Of a stretch of 64,000 nucleotides of DNA, positions 1-13,200 are shown in pieces (positions within the stretch are counted from its first letter, which is position 1; the number at the start of each line of letters is the position of its first letter). Position numbers and translations under genes: made by a program. The stretch is from Pelecanus crispus (taxonomy: Eukaryota; Chordata; Aves; Pelecaniformes; Pelecanidae), in contig NC_134676.1 of NCBI RefSeq assembly GCF_030463565.1, positions 30,133,228 to 30,197,227 of the forward strand, written 5' to 3'. The notes beneath the pieces are model-generated. The model had not been told where the DNA came from. It did not search any database and saw only the letters and a program-made list of their open reading frames with translations.

Positions 1-3000
1 TCCTGTCCAGAAAACATACCTGAAAAATTATGAGATTTGTACCCTGCTCTGATGAATAGGCAATATATTGAGGCTATACTGGCAGCATAAAGTGAACATT
101 GCCCTATATCAACACCGAAAAGTATATGTTTGTTTACATGTGTGTTGTCCATGTAACTGAACACACAAATAAAAGCACATGGGTGCAACAAGGTAAACAC
201 ACACAGGATTCAGCATAGGTCAGATACCAAGATTTTCACATATATGTATGCAAAAAATCTTATTTGTCTTCATCAGTTTCACAAGCTTTGCTGCATATAT
301 CCTTCTGGAGGAACAGCTAAAAAATGTCTTATGTATAACTATGCCACACTATGCACAATTTTGATGGAAAAGGGAAATAGCAAATTCTGTCATTAAAGAA
401 CCTCAAACAATTTGGCCAGTGAAACATGCTGTGGTCTCCCTGGCAGTCTTTCAGAGAGCGACAGAACTAGTTTAATTGGTCAGCCATCCACACCAAACTT
501 TAAAAACTTCTTCTGTTATTTAACTACAGTATCTATCATGTCATCTGCAGACCAGTTCCTTTCTGATAGAGCACAAGCTGTGATAGTCCCATATTTTATG
601 CATAGTAAACCTCCTGTCTTCCTGTAAATCTATCCATCTGGTATAAATTAGTGTCTCTGTGAAGGGAAGATTTGGCTCTTGTTTTTTTATTCATCACAGA
701 AGAAAATATAAATATACTCTTTCTCTTTGGAAACTGGACATGAACAAAATATGGCAATGCAGAGAAGGGGAAAAAAAGCACAACATGAAAACCAAGTGAG
801 GCAGAAAAAAAAAAAAATTCCTGCCACTTCGCGCAGCATACAACCAGGGGCCATTTCACATCTTTATATTGTCTCAACAGCACAAATATATTTTACATAC
901 GAACCCCTGGGGAGAAATTACTAGAGAGAAACTTCATAGAGTTATATGTCCACTTACCATGTAGCTTTTCAAGCTGCAAAAGTGATTTTTCCAACATCAC
1001 CCATCACAAGCCATCAGATGCAGGTTTAATGGCCTGAGCTCCAGCTGCTGCCACTTGTGAGAACAGGATTTGGGCTCTGTGCATGTTACGGCACAGGCTG
1101 CAGGGCCCTGGCAACTCATTCCCATACAGGTGAGCTAGATAAAGGAGCCCTGTATCTTGGGCAACTCAGTAGAAAAATAAGCTTTTGTTCTCAAATGCAG
1201 TCACACTTTTTTTTTTCCTTGCAGAATAGATAGTGGTAAAGTGCTAAATGATGCTTTGACAACAATGTTAAAGGACTGCTTTAAACCAACTGTTTATTCC
1301 ACAAGCATGCTAGGCCTGGAAATAGAAAAATATACCTGCAGTTTGATTGTACTGGTAGGTTATGGCCTCTGTGCCTAAGCTTGAGAAGGTGCTCCCTGAG
1401 AACGACCGTGTTGACACTGCTGGGCTAAGCCCTAACACTTGGATGCAACCAGATGCTTTACTGATAAACACAAACAAGCAGCCCACAATAATACTCATTT
1501 CTAATGCCAATGACAACATCGCTATTACTGATACAAGTGCAGGCATCAGAAAGTTGCCGAGCATCTCAGAAATAATTCATGCTGACAACAATTTGCTAAC
1601 ATTGTCACAGTCTGCTAGAGGAAATATTTCAGGAGCCTAGAGCTGGCACAGGGGATGGGGACGGGGACATCACTCCCCCACAGTGGCTGTGCCAAGAGCT
1701 GCCAACACTGCCACAGCATTTTGCTGAGGATTTAATGCCTTTTTCCCTTTCAGGCAACACAATCATCAGCTCACAGGGCCTGCCACTCAGACAGGGAGAA
1801 TGAATACCAGGCCTTGCAGAACAACCCTCAGAAAGGCTGGCTTCAGACCAGTGTGCTCCCTGGGGGAGTGGTGCTTGCTGAGCACCCAGCAAAGCTCCAG
1901 TAAAGCAAGGGGTTGGGCTCAAGCATCTCACATGCAGCCCTTCACGAAACACACGGTGGGGAAAAAACCCTCTCATGAATACGTAGGTTTCTCCAAATTG
2001 TAAAAGGCCATCTATGCAATTCTTTTTCCTCAGTTTATAAAATCAGGTAGGGTCACTGAAAGGTACAAAAAAAGTAAAAAGGTACATTGAAGAATGGCAT
2101 TATATGTATGAAAACACGTATTTCTGTCCATACATGCCTCATGGTTTTAATTTCCTCCCCCATTGCTATCAGTAGTTACACATACATAACAAACACCAGA
2201 CCGTGAGGAAAGCTGCATTTATTCACACTGCTGTTTGCTGAGTTTGTTTTGTTTGTTTTGCAATTTTTTGTCCCACTGTCTGACAAACAGCATCACAACT
2301 GCCAAGGATTCTGGTGAAAGCAGCAGCAGCAATACTTCTGCAATGTCACTCAGTGTGGCTAGTAATGGTTTTAATCTCATAGACAAACATTTAACTGCTG
2401 CACTGCCCTTTAAATCAATGTGCTAGGTACATGCATTAATATTTAATATTGAAAAGCAATATAAAAATGTGGCAATGCTGCGCATAAATAAATGCATTTA
2501 ATTCAATACAGTTACAGCACAGCTGAATTTGGCCCGCTGCATTGACTTCTGCAATTAAAAACAGAAGCACAAATAACCCAGCTGCTGAGAGAAAGAAACA
2601 AAACAAATATGTTGCCATAGGGAAAATATACCCAAAGACTGAAAGAATCACTGTATGAAAAAATAGGTTAAAACCTGATATATAAAACATGTATTTTTGT
2701 GTAAGCTAAGCATTTGGAAAGTGCTCATGCGATGCTGTGGCAGTGTTTACCTTACAGAAAGATGTATGTTGAAGAAGAAAGGCAAAAGCCAGCTTTTGGT
2801 AAGGTGGCTGAATGTAAGCAATAATCAGGTTCACTGCAGCGAGGTACACCCAGCAGTTTTGGGGCTTTTGTTTTAACAAGCCCGCTGACCTTGGAGTTTT
2901 CACAAGTGCTTGTAAATTAGCTCTGCACCATCTTTGTTGTATGAGAACAGACTGTGTGTACATCTATTACCCACATAATGAATGTCAGAAAAGCAGAATT

Positions 3001-6000
3001 CAAATTCACGCTGCAGCCAATTAAAACTGGACTGGAAGACGTGCCAGGGGACTGTGGAGCAGCCACAGCTCCCTGCTAGTTACTGGCAAAACCTTTCACC
3101 TGCGGCCTGTGCTTTTAACTGTGGACCCCCTCCTTTCAACTGTGCGCAACCCCCCCACAAGTTCCCAAAGCAACCATGCCATACGCTGAACGTTTTCCCC
3201 ACCAGGCATCACCAAGGGCTTGGTATGCAAAGAGCTGTGCTTGGAGGGAGTGCAGACCACAGTGCAGCTGAAGCGCAAGATCGTTTCTGGGCAAGATGGT
3301 CCCAGTCCGCGAGTGCTTTCCGCATGCTCAGATGCATAACCCCAGGAGAGAAATCTTGTAAAAATTAGTTCTCACTGAGACAAAAGTGACTCAAACAACT
3401 CAAACCTTCTAAAATGCCTTACAGTTAATGTGTTTGGAAATAAACCCGTGGGGGTCTCCAGCTTCTCGTACCTGTTGTAACCCCTTATCACCCGCCTCCA
3501 TCACTGCTCACCTTCAGTTTCATTCTTAATACTTGTGAGCAGGTTCCAGTTTTGAAGCAGTGAATTACTGGGAGACAGAAAGCCTTTCCCTAGTCAAGAA
3601 ATCAAATATTCATATCCCACAGCTATATTACACTTTGCTTCCCACAAAGCTAATAACCCCTCAATGTAAGTTACATGTGCAAGCTTCCAGTATTGCCTTT
3701 CCTTGGCCCATCCCCAGGCACCATGCAACATCTGCAACCCCAAAAAGGTCAAATATTCCAGCTGCTCCAAAACATTTGGAAGTTAACTCACAAGAGGTAC
3801 TGGGGTCTTTGCACTTCATGCTGGAGATTTTCCCTCAGAGACACTAAAATGATCAGGGACTGATGAGAGCAGGATTGCAGAACTGAGCAGCAGCAAATAT
3901 GAACTAATCAGTGAAGACAACACAGTAGGCAGCAATCTCTTTTAAGACTGGTTTAATCAAAATGAAAGATCTTCCCTGCTCCAGACATAGCACTTGATCA
4001 AGATGGCATTGTGCATTTGGATCATATTAGGGTGAAGGACGGAAACACTAGGGACTAAATGTCCCTTTCCCTATGGGCACTTCATATCAGCATCTCTTCT
4101 TTTACAGCTATGTTTTGCAATGGTCCAACCTGTGTTCCACAGATTGCTTTCCTGAGCAAGGAAAGACCAGTGGACAAAATCAATACAGCGCATCCAGGGA
4201 AACCAAGGTACTTATAATTTCAGATTTCATGCCCCTGCATTATGATTCAATATTTCCCAGGAGATAGGCTAGTGATGCCTTACCCTGTGGCACAGGAGCA
4301 GTGATGTCTCATGTTCAGTGACAGCTGCAAAAGTAAAATTTGCATCTCTTTGATTAACAGCAGCCAAGAGGAATTATGTACAAAAGGATAAAGGCACCCT
4401 CAGCCTGGTATTGGAGGCTAATATGTCATTGTTGTTTGCCTATATAATCTCTTACTTCCATAAAAGACCATCATACCCTGATGGGTCTATATCCAGACCC
4501 AGTAAAAGTTTCTCCATGTTTTTAGTTCTGGGCATTGCTCCTTGGCAGGTGGTAATAGGAAGTGAAATAAAGCATTGACACCTGGGCAACATAAAGATGG
4601 TGGCCAGAAATAGCATTTGAAGGCTGCTGAGAAAGGATACCGAGCAGAGGATGAGAGTTGCCTTTTTGCAGGCTACTGATGGGAGGAAGAGGGTGTTACT
4701 CATTACCTCAGAGACATCTCAACACAAGTGTTGTTTTCTCTATCCCCCATGAAATTTTAAAGTCTCCCTTGCTCAGGAATGAGCACTGCATTTTGGGTGG
4801 ACCATGGTGATACCAAGGGTGGTGCCCCAGCACAGGGTTTCCCGTCTTTGACGTGTCATAACTGAAATGGAGGACCAGAACATTCACCATGGGATGAGAC
4901 CAAAACCAGAAGAGATCTGGTGTCCACCCATGCACACCTGTGAGGCCAAGGCTCTGGTTTACCTAGGACTCTGGGCAGATGTTCCAGGGGTAGAGGAATG
5001 CTCTTTGTTTATCACCTGCAAAAATAATGTTTTCACCTCAATCTCCACAGCTTTCAACAGCACTTTCGCTGCAAAAGCACAGGCTCTCTCTGGTCCTGCT
5101 CTATTCCCACAATTTCCGTGCCAGTTTAAGGACCGTGATGTGAGGCCTTTGATGCAGTCCCTTGCTGGACCCACCAGCAGCAGCAGGTCTGGTGGTTCGC
5201 ATGCTCTCACCAGGTCCACCATCATGGCGTGATGCTGGGGACGGCAGAGGAAGGAAAGGCTTCTGTCTGGAGGATGTTCAAGCAGAAACTGGGGAATGAA
5301 GTTAGCACATCACTGCAGAACCACAGGGAGCAGTTTATGCATTGATCATATGAAAATAATATCACTCTTTTCCCAAACCGAAGCTTGTTTTCATTTTCAT
5401 AACTTTTGCAGCTCCACATTGGCACACAAATAACGTCTTCATCCTGAGCCAACAAGGAGGCCAGATACCTAGCCTTTTCCATGGGCCTTCTCTCCAGGAG
5501 GAGCCATGGTGCCATACCCAGGACCAGCAGCCCCACATGTAATCCACTGTGTTTTGGACAAACTTCCCAGAACAGCAACACACAGGCTTCCCACCACAGG
5601 CAGAGATGGAGGTTTTCACTGACAAGTTTGCTGTGCTTGCGTATTGTTTCCATTGATGCTTTCACAGATCCAAAATTACTGTATTTTTGCCTTGTCAAGT
5701 GCAGTGACCCATATCAACCTTCTTTATGCAAATCAATCATCTACTTATTTCCCTCCACAAGTGCTGCCTTCAACAACAGATTGATAATGAGGACAGCTAG
5801 ACAAACAGAAACCATATGATTAGGCCTTCACCTCAGAGGGCACTGTAGTATCTGGCCCACCTTTCTTCCCTTTATCTCTGTTCTTAAGCATTGCCTTTCT
5901 CAAGGATAAAGAAGAAGGAAAGGAGAGTCAGGAGAAAAGACTATATTCCTGAAATCTGGCCAATTGCAGAGTTTTTTTATGCTTAAGCTCAGCTGCAGGA

Positions 6001-6233
6001 GTAATTTCTGGTACTCACACACAAGGCTACAGTTGCAGATAATTGCTTGGTTTAGGCTTGGCTACTACATCTTAATGATCTTCCAAACTGTGTCACACTG
6101 TGGGGCCGCAGTGCCTGTCATCTGTTGGCTGGACATGCTTGAGCACACACATTTTGGGAGTGCCATATTTTAAATATGCCTTTGTCTCCAGAAAAGGAAA
6201 AAAAACTTGCCTGACATGGTAATGAAGCCTCAG
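1..6233. other. Non-coding stretch without recognised gene
   Basis: I see no convincing exon here. Open frames are short, lack family motifs and occur on both strands. The longest, 158 codons on the minus strand at 5222-5698, has no recognisable domain. There are short homopolymer runs near 810 and 1209 and a short CAG run near 2320. No dispersed repeat was recognised. Confidence 0.6.
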
Positions 6234-6786
6234 TGTTGTGGTTTAGCCCCTGTCAGCAACTAAGCACCATACAGCCGCTTGCTCACTCTCCCCCCCAGTG
6301 GGATGAGGGAGAGAATTGGAAGGGCAAAAGTAAGAAAACTCATGGTTTGAGATAAGAACAGTTTAATAATTGAAATAAAATAATAACAATATTAATGGTA
6401 ATAAAAATTGTAATGAAAAGGAGAACAAGAGAAAGAGAAATAAAAACAAGTGATGCAATTGCTCACCACCCACCAACTGACACGCAGACAGTGATTGCCG
6501 CCCCCCGGACAACTCCCCCCAGTTTATATACTGAGCATGATGTCATATGGTATGGAATAGCCCTTTGGTCAGTTTGGATCAGCTATCTCGGCTGTGTCCC
6601 CTACCAGCTTCTTGTGCACCTGGCAGAGCATGGGAAGCTGAAAAGTTCTTGACTAGTGTAAGCACTACTTAGCAACAACTAAAACGTCAGTGTGTTATCA
6701 ACATTATTCTCATACTGCATCCCAAACACAGCACTATGCCAGCTACTAGGAAGAAGATTAACTCTATCCCAGCCAAAACCAGGACA
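6234..6786 (-). mobile_element. Solo LTR, avian ERVL-type, with 5-bp target duplication
   Basis: The element begins TGTTGTGGTTT and ends ...CCAGGACA, so it has the TG...CA ends of a retroviral LTR. It is flanked on both sides by CTCAG (6229-6233 and 6787-6791), a perfect 5-bp target-site duplication of the length typical of class III/ERVL elements. It matches, in reverse orientation, the LTR at 58753-59343: shared blocks include the segment read on the minus strand as CTGGGATAGAGTTAA and a TATATAAA box (plus-strand 6523-6530). No internal retroviral genes follow on either side, so it is a solo LTR left by recombination between two LTRs. The family assignment is from memory of common avian LTRs; the boundaries are read directly. 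Confidence 0.88.
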
Positions 6787-7710
6787 CTCAGAAAGAAATT
6801 TTTTGGAGGCAGAAGTGTCAGAGGGCAGAGGGAAGGTTAATGAAATGTGTGAGGCAACAGAAAGAACTTTCTAATTCTCCCCAGTGATAGCTGGTCATTT
6901 GCACTGAACCAAGTGAAAAAATTCAAAATGAATAAAGCATTAGATACCAGACATTAAGTCAGAATTACAGTGCTGGAGCAGAGTTGTCTGCAGAATGAAA
7001 TATAATACAAGTTAACCACCTGATCGCTGTCAGGGCAGAGCACTGATTCCTCACAAGATTTCTCTCTGCAGCGCCGCCCCTTTCATTCATAGGTTGCCTA
7101 ATTCAGCACTTTTATTAATGGGAAAAGAGTCTGATGCTCTCATTATTGTTATTTTAATGCACAGACTTGCACTCCTCCGGAAATGGTGTGGAGAGCAAAG
7201 AAAGCACAACTATCGCTGCATAATCGGGCATGATGCCTTCATGCCCCAGTGGCCCTTCTCACTGATCATGGGTTGTGTCTCCAATAACACTTATGGATCC
7301 CAAGGGCTGGTGCTGGCCAGGGAATGACACCTGCACTGAATGTTCAGGGATGGGTCAGGCTGAGCCAGGGTACAGGAGCTACTCCCTCCCCAACATGGGC
7401 AATGCAAGACATCTCCTCTCCTGCTGCTCGTTGCTGGAGCTCTGCCACGGGTCTGCGCATGTACTGACCAGCAGTAGCACCCACAGCCCACAGCCCACAG
7501 CCTGGCACAGCCAAACATGTCCAGCAGGTTCAAAGTGGGGCATGCATTTAAGCACTCACTGAACCAAGAGCCCAGAGTAAATATGGTCCCTTTACAGCCT
7601 GCATCTCATCACAGCAGCACAACGGATCCCACATACTGCAAACCATTTCACTTACAGATTTATTTTAAAATGTCAGGTGAGAGCTTATACTTTCCCTGAG
7701 GGCAAGGAAG

Positions 7711-7748
7711 ATACTGAAAAACTAAATACATACTGAAAAACTAAATAC
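7711..7748. repeat. 19-bp perfect tandem duplication
   Basis: The unit ATACTGAAAAACTAAATAC occurs twice head to tail with no mismatch. Two copies only, inside otherwise unique DNA, suggest a recent slippage duplication. No function is apparent. Confidence 0.9.
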
Positions 7749-10270
7749 ACAGCTCAGTAACAGAGAAAAATTGAGAAATATGAAACCATGTTTGATGGGA
7801 ATATATAATTGTTTGACACCTGTCACCAAAGTGTTATCATATTAGGAAAACCAAAGGAAGAAAGAGGACATATTTGGGAACACCTTGAGGCTGGAAATAC
7901 CTAACTCATACAGCTAAGTGGTTCGCAAATACCACCTTTCTTTAATGCTGTCAACAAGAGGTCCAGGACTCATCTGAAATATGTGTTATTCAGAAATAAC
8001 TCATGAATTAACTTCTGCAAATGATCTTTGTTCTCACAAAGAATTTGTTAACAACTGGTATTCAAAACTGGTTTGCTCTGTTTCATCTGACTATTAAGCC
8101 CAAATCATTGCTTTGATCATGGCAAGGTTTAGACTCAGATTGCTGGAGTAAGTTCATTCATCTAATAATTTCAAAAAGAATTTCCCAGCACTGTTGCAGT
8201 ACGTTGGCATAATCCTTGCACACCTGTAGAGCAGAGCATAACCTCTATTTTTGGAGCCAAAGAGTGCTGCTTAGGACCACCAGGGAGAAGCCACAGCAGC
8301 CCATCTCCAAGCCCCACAGCCTGGCTGTCGCTGCCCCCACCCGAGGACCTCCACTCAGTGGACCAGTGGGGCTGCTGGAGCTGGGCAGAGGGAAGATGGT
8401 GTTGCCAGTGCAACACCCGAAGGGTTGTGAGTTGCCCAGCTGATCCCCTGAGCAGAGACTCCAAAGGTCATCAGGTGGTCACGGAATAGGGGGGACAACA
8501 CACACTCCTGCTCCATGTCCAGCTATCAGCAAGCAACAGGAAAGCCCAAAGCACAGATGATCAGCCCAGGGGACACTTACCAGACCCACGGTTTGTGGCT
8601 GTAGGGTGTCTCAGGACCAGGCTGAGAAGCAGCGAGATACTGCTTGGATCTACCTGGCCTCAGATTGTCAGAGGGCCAAATACAGAGCAGGATCATCCAC
8701 AAGAGAGACCCAAAGATGCTGGCAACACATGGACTCTAATACTTCTGTGGGTCGCTTTGGCAGTAATTTCATTCTCTAAGTTTTATATAACATCATGATG
8801 AATAGCTCAGGAAAAATAGCTGAAAACAAGTGATGGGTCATAAGAAAGAACAAAAGGAAGGCTTAAAAAGAAAGCAGGGTAAGATCATCTGCTTATTCCC
8901 TCATACACTTATACGAAGAATGGCATACCTTAAATTGTGAAACCATTTCTTAAGCACAGTTTAACTCTTGAAACTCAGTATGCAGCTTAAGTTTAAAAAG
9001 GAGAGTATTTTAATTATAGGTACCTCCTTTGGAACTGCTTTGAAAATTACTGGAAAAAGGCATGATCCAGGAGCTACATGTTCCTCCACCATTAAAGGAA
9101 AAAGCTTTGCAGGATCCAAAACAATAACTGAACCACATTGTGAACAAAGATAAAAACTGCAACTACAGTAAAACATTTCATTTAAAGAGACATGAGTTTT
9201 GGCAATATTATAAGCTTTCATTATTTAGGGCACACGCCAACTTCCCATCAAATGGGTTTGTAAAGAAACTTCTCTTCTGGACTGGTTAATTTATGATTGC
9301 CCATTTCAGGACCTTTTCATCTGTGTCTCAAAGCTTCTTCAATCATTGTTGAATACTGGATTAGACTGACAACTCATCCAGTATGGCAATTCCCAAACTC
9401 CTATTCCAAGCAAGTATGTTAAAAAGGAATGCAAAACCAACTTAGATTCTGCTTAAAGAAACTGATTTTTTTTTACATTTTAACCGGTTTGTATTAGTAA
9501 CTGTACACTCAGCCAATGAATTTACTTTCTTTTGTCCTGAAAGCCTGTCCATCCCAGCATGTGGTTCCCTAACAAGGAGGTTATTTTCAAATTATTAGTC
9601 AACACTGAAATGTCCATTTGAACTGAAGACACTTTAGTAGCTTAACTAGGTAATCATATGGTAACTCTTGTTATTATCCATGTAGTTGTTACAAGATACT
9701 TGCCTTGGCTATGCAACAGGGAATGTGTGAGAGCATTCGTTGTGCTTCAGTCTTCAGTTCTGCAGGAATTTGAAAGATGTGCAATAACAAAAATCACACA
9801 TTCTTTGATACTTGAGAATTTAACACCAAGCCATGAAAGCCTACTGGCAAAAATGGATAATGATCAGATTAGTTCACCCAGAACAGAATGCCTTTATTAA
9901 AGTACCCGACCACACAGAATGCCCGAGTTGAATATATAGTCCTCTGTATAAAACCTCTCTATAAAGCATTTATAAACAGTTCCTAGTGCTTCATTCAATA
10001 CTTGTACCATACAAAGCATTAATTAGTGTTCTTGCATATGTCATATATTTAGAAGACCTTTTAACTTCTGCAGAATGCTATTTCTGTACAAGCATAATAT
10101 CACAGAAAATATTGCTTACTTATTTTACTACATGATTATCATAGCTGGTTTTAAATTTCACAAAGTAAAACACCCAGAAAGTCCATTTGAAGGCATTAAT
10201 GTTGTATTTAAAACATAAAATTTCTCTCAGTTCATATTCTTCTTGGCCCTAAGTATTTATAGATAAGTTT

Positions 10271-10285
10271 AAAAAAAAAAAAAAA
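10271..10285. repeat. Poly-A run (15 A)
   Basis: An uninterrupted run of fifteen A. No retrocopy could be recognised to its left, so it may simply be a mononucleotide repeat. Confidence 0.9.
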
Positions 10286-13200
10286 GAACTTTTATTTTCA
10301 GTTTCCATTCTTGAACTGGTAGTACATGGATTTAACACATTTCAAGCCATTCAGTTCCTCTTTATTCATGAGGTCTACTCCTCCATAACTGTCATTTTTT
10401 CCCCCATTAGTGCTGTGGTGCAGTTGTGCTGGTTTGGACAACAAGCCATGCACAATTGTGATACCGAGCATTACCCAGCTGCAGTGCTGGTCCTCGTGGT
10501 GCTGGGATCCACAAGAGCTTTGCTGTTGTCAGCCTTGGGGACGTTCCAACTTCCCAGCGATTGCTGGGTTGAGACCCTCAAAACCATTAAAGGGTGATGG
10601 AGGAGTGGGGAGAGAAGGAAATTCTTTGAGGAAATTAATCAAGTGTCTGCACCACATTTTATTATTTTCCCCATATCTGTGTAATTGTCTTTATAATTCG
10701 GTCATCAAGGGTTTAAACCTTTGCTCTGATTGCATGAAGCTGTGCCGTCATTACAGGTTCATTTTGTGTCATGTCCACACAGGGGAGCCCAAAAGGCAGA
10801 TGGTTTTCTACAGCAGCACTGACAATGGTTACGTTTGGAAACAGGGATGTATTTGCCATCAACTGACAAAGGGTCAGTCTGAAGGGTGTTGGTGACAAGC
10901 CCTAAGCTTCAACTGGCAAATGAGTAGTTCCTTATCTTGAGTGATTGTCTTCTCTTTATTTGATTTATTTCTTAGGATGAAAAATCTTCACTGATAAGAA
11001 ATTGATTCCCAGAGCACAGCTAAACTGCACATCTAAAATGAAAACTTCACATTTGAGATTTTGGCTATTAAAACCTCTGCTTTCAAACCTGTGATGCTTG
11101 TAATGAATAGGTATGCAGAGAAGACGACTTCTAGGATGGGTCGCTGGTGAGTACCAGCAGCTTGTGAATATGGGCACTCAGCTGAAATGGCTCAGAGAGA
11201 AGGGTGCCAGGCAGGACTGTGAACACTGCTGCAGCCAGCTGCTTCAAACAGGCTTGCAGGCTTCTGTGGAGAGAGCTTCCCAGAGGTCAGTGCAAAGGTT
11301 TCCCCAGGTGCAGCAGCCCAAGAGCAGAGAACTGGAGCTACAGGGGCTTTGCACCACTGTCCTGTTACACCACTGTCATACTGCTGGGCTGCAAAGACAA
11401 ATTGGGGGCAGAGTGGGCAGACTTCCAGTTTGTGTGGAGGTCTCTAGTGAGGTTCAGCCAAGGATGGTGCTGGGGTTGTAAGTAACTGAGGGCATACTTT
11501 GTACAGAAATAATTTCACTCTCAAAAAAAGCCCCCAACATCTGAAAAGTATTTTCCAAATAGTTCCTGCCTGCCTAAATAAATCCTTGAGGATTAACCTA
11601 TATAATTCTACCTTTTGGCATTTCAGGCTAGTTATATCCCATACATTTATCCCAAACTAAATACCACTTGCATTAAGCCAGTATTAGTCCGGTATGCTGG
11701 ATGTAGAGAGCAGACAGAGTGAAAATGACCTAAGGTTAAACATAAGTTCTATTTATATATTTTCAAGTGATCAAGTTAATCTGCGTGTACATCTTGAGTG
11801 TGACAGTCACTAATATGCCATAGCAGTTCAAACCAACCCCTTTAAAGGAGATATTACATTTCCTGGAAGGAGCAGAGAACTGATTCTTCACAGATCTATG
11901 AAGATAACAGTAACTGCCATAAGGCTTTACTGTAACTTGTCAACTATAAGGCACCACGCAAATGGAGTGGATCATAAAAGACATTCCAGCCTAGCTTCTA
12001 GCAAAATTGTGAATGGGTTCTTGCTAAGTAATGTGAAAATACAGAAGATGGCAAAGTGACTAAAGCAGAAAGAGTGGATTATAATGCTATTTATAGTCAT
12101 TCCTTTGGTGGTAAATTAAGTAGTGATTTTTTTCAAGATTTGCACATAGCTGTATAATATATTTTGATAATAAAAACAATTCACATATTGCCTGTAATAC
12201 AGTACTTCACCTTTCAGCGGGGGATAAAACTGGGGACTTGGCTCAGGTGCTCGTAATTGTCTCTATGGACACAGTTGTCTGAAACTGTAGAAGTAACCAA
12301 GTTTTTTTCCTAGCTGTTTCTTATTACAGAATGAAAAAATAAATAATCCAAGGGGTTTTTTTTGAGACATGATAACTGCATTATGAACTTCTGTATCTGT
12401 AAAAAGTGTGCTACAGCCAGTTTAAACCTTGACAACATATTATCTTTTGCAGATGATTTTGGAACATGGCATGAAGAAACAATTTCTATTTACCAATTAA
12501 TAGCAAAGTGGGGTGAAATTTGCTTCTAGGTAATTGTTCAGTTCAAATACTAAATTATGCAGCAAAATACACTATAGATAGTCATAATTTGATCCTAAAG
12601 ATTATAACAAATTCTGAATCACTTTTCTTCATCTGCCAAAACAGTTTCAGAATTATAAAAAATTTGTTTTGTCAAATGTGAACATATACAAATAGAAAGC
12701 ATCCTCTCACAAGACAATTAAGCCTAGATCCTGCTGCTGAAAATCTAAACATACTTATCAGCTGTTATAATTTACTTCTGAATATCAGGTCAATTAGAAA
12801 AATCTGATCTTACATGCAGAAACATATACCAACAATACATTCCTTGAAGAAAAAGTTAGAGCCCAGAGTTTATGTCAGCAAACTATACAATTTTTTCTAT
12901 AGTCAAGAAAGTATTTGTCTGGAAACATTTTATAGTCAAGCTGGGAATTGGAAAGTGATTTCATCCCATCACATATTCGATCTCAGGCCTGGCTGCGGAT
13001 TACAAAACTGAATTAACAATTGAAACAGGCTAATCTTGCTGTATTCTCTCCTATTTTTTATTTTGCAGAAAATGATGCTGGCAATTCAAGCTTGCCAGCA
13101 GGCTAGGCAGCATTTGTTTATATTATTAATATTGTAGGCTGAGAAACACAGTAGTGTTTGTGCATGCAACTTTTAAGATCTTTGTATCATTTGTACTCCA

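Noticed and set aside
5222..5698. 158-codon minus-strand ORF as a gene
   Set aside because: No domain, no splice context, no recognised family, and competing frames on the other strand.
10410..10895. 161-codon plus-strand ORF as a gene
   Set aside because: Cys/Trp-rich random-looking translation without a recognisable motif; overlapping frames are equally open.
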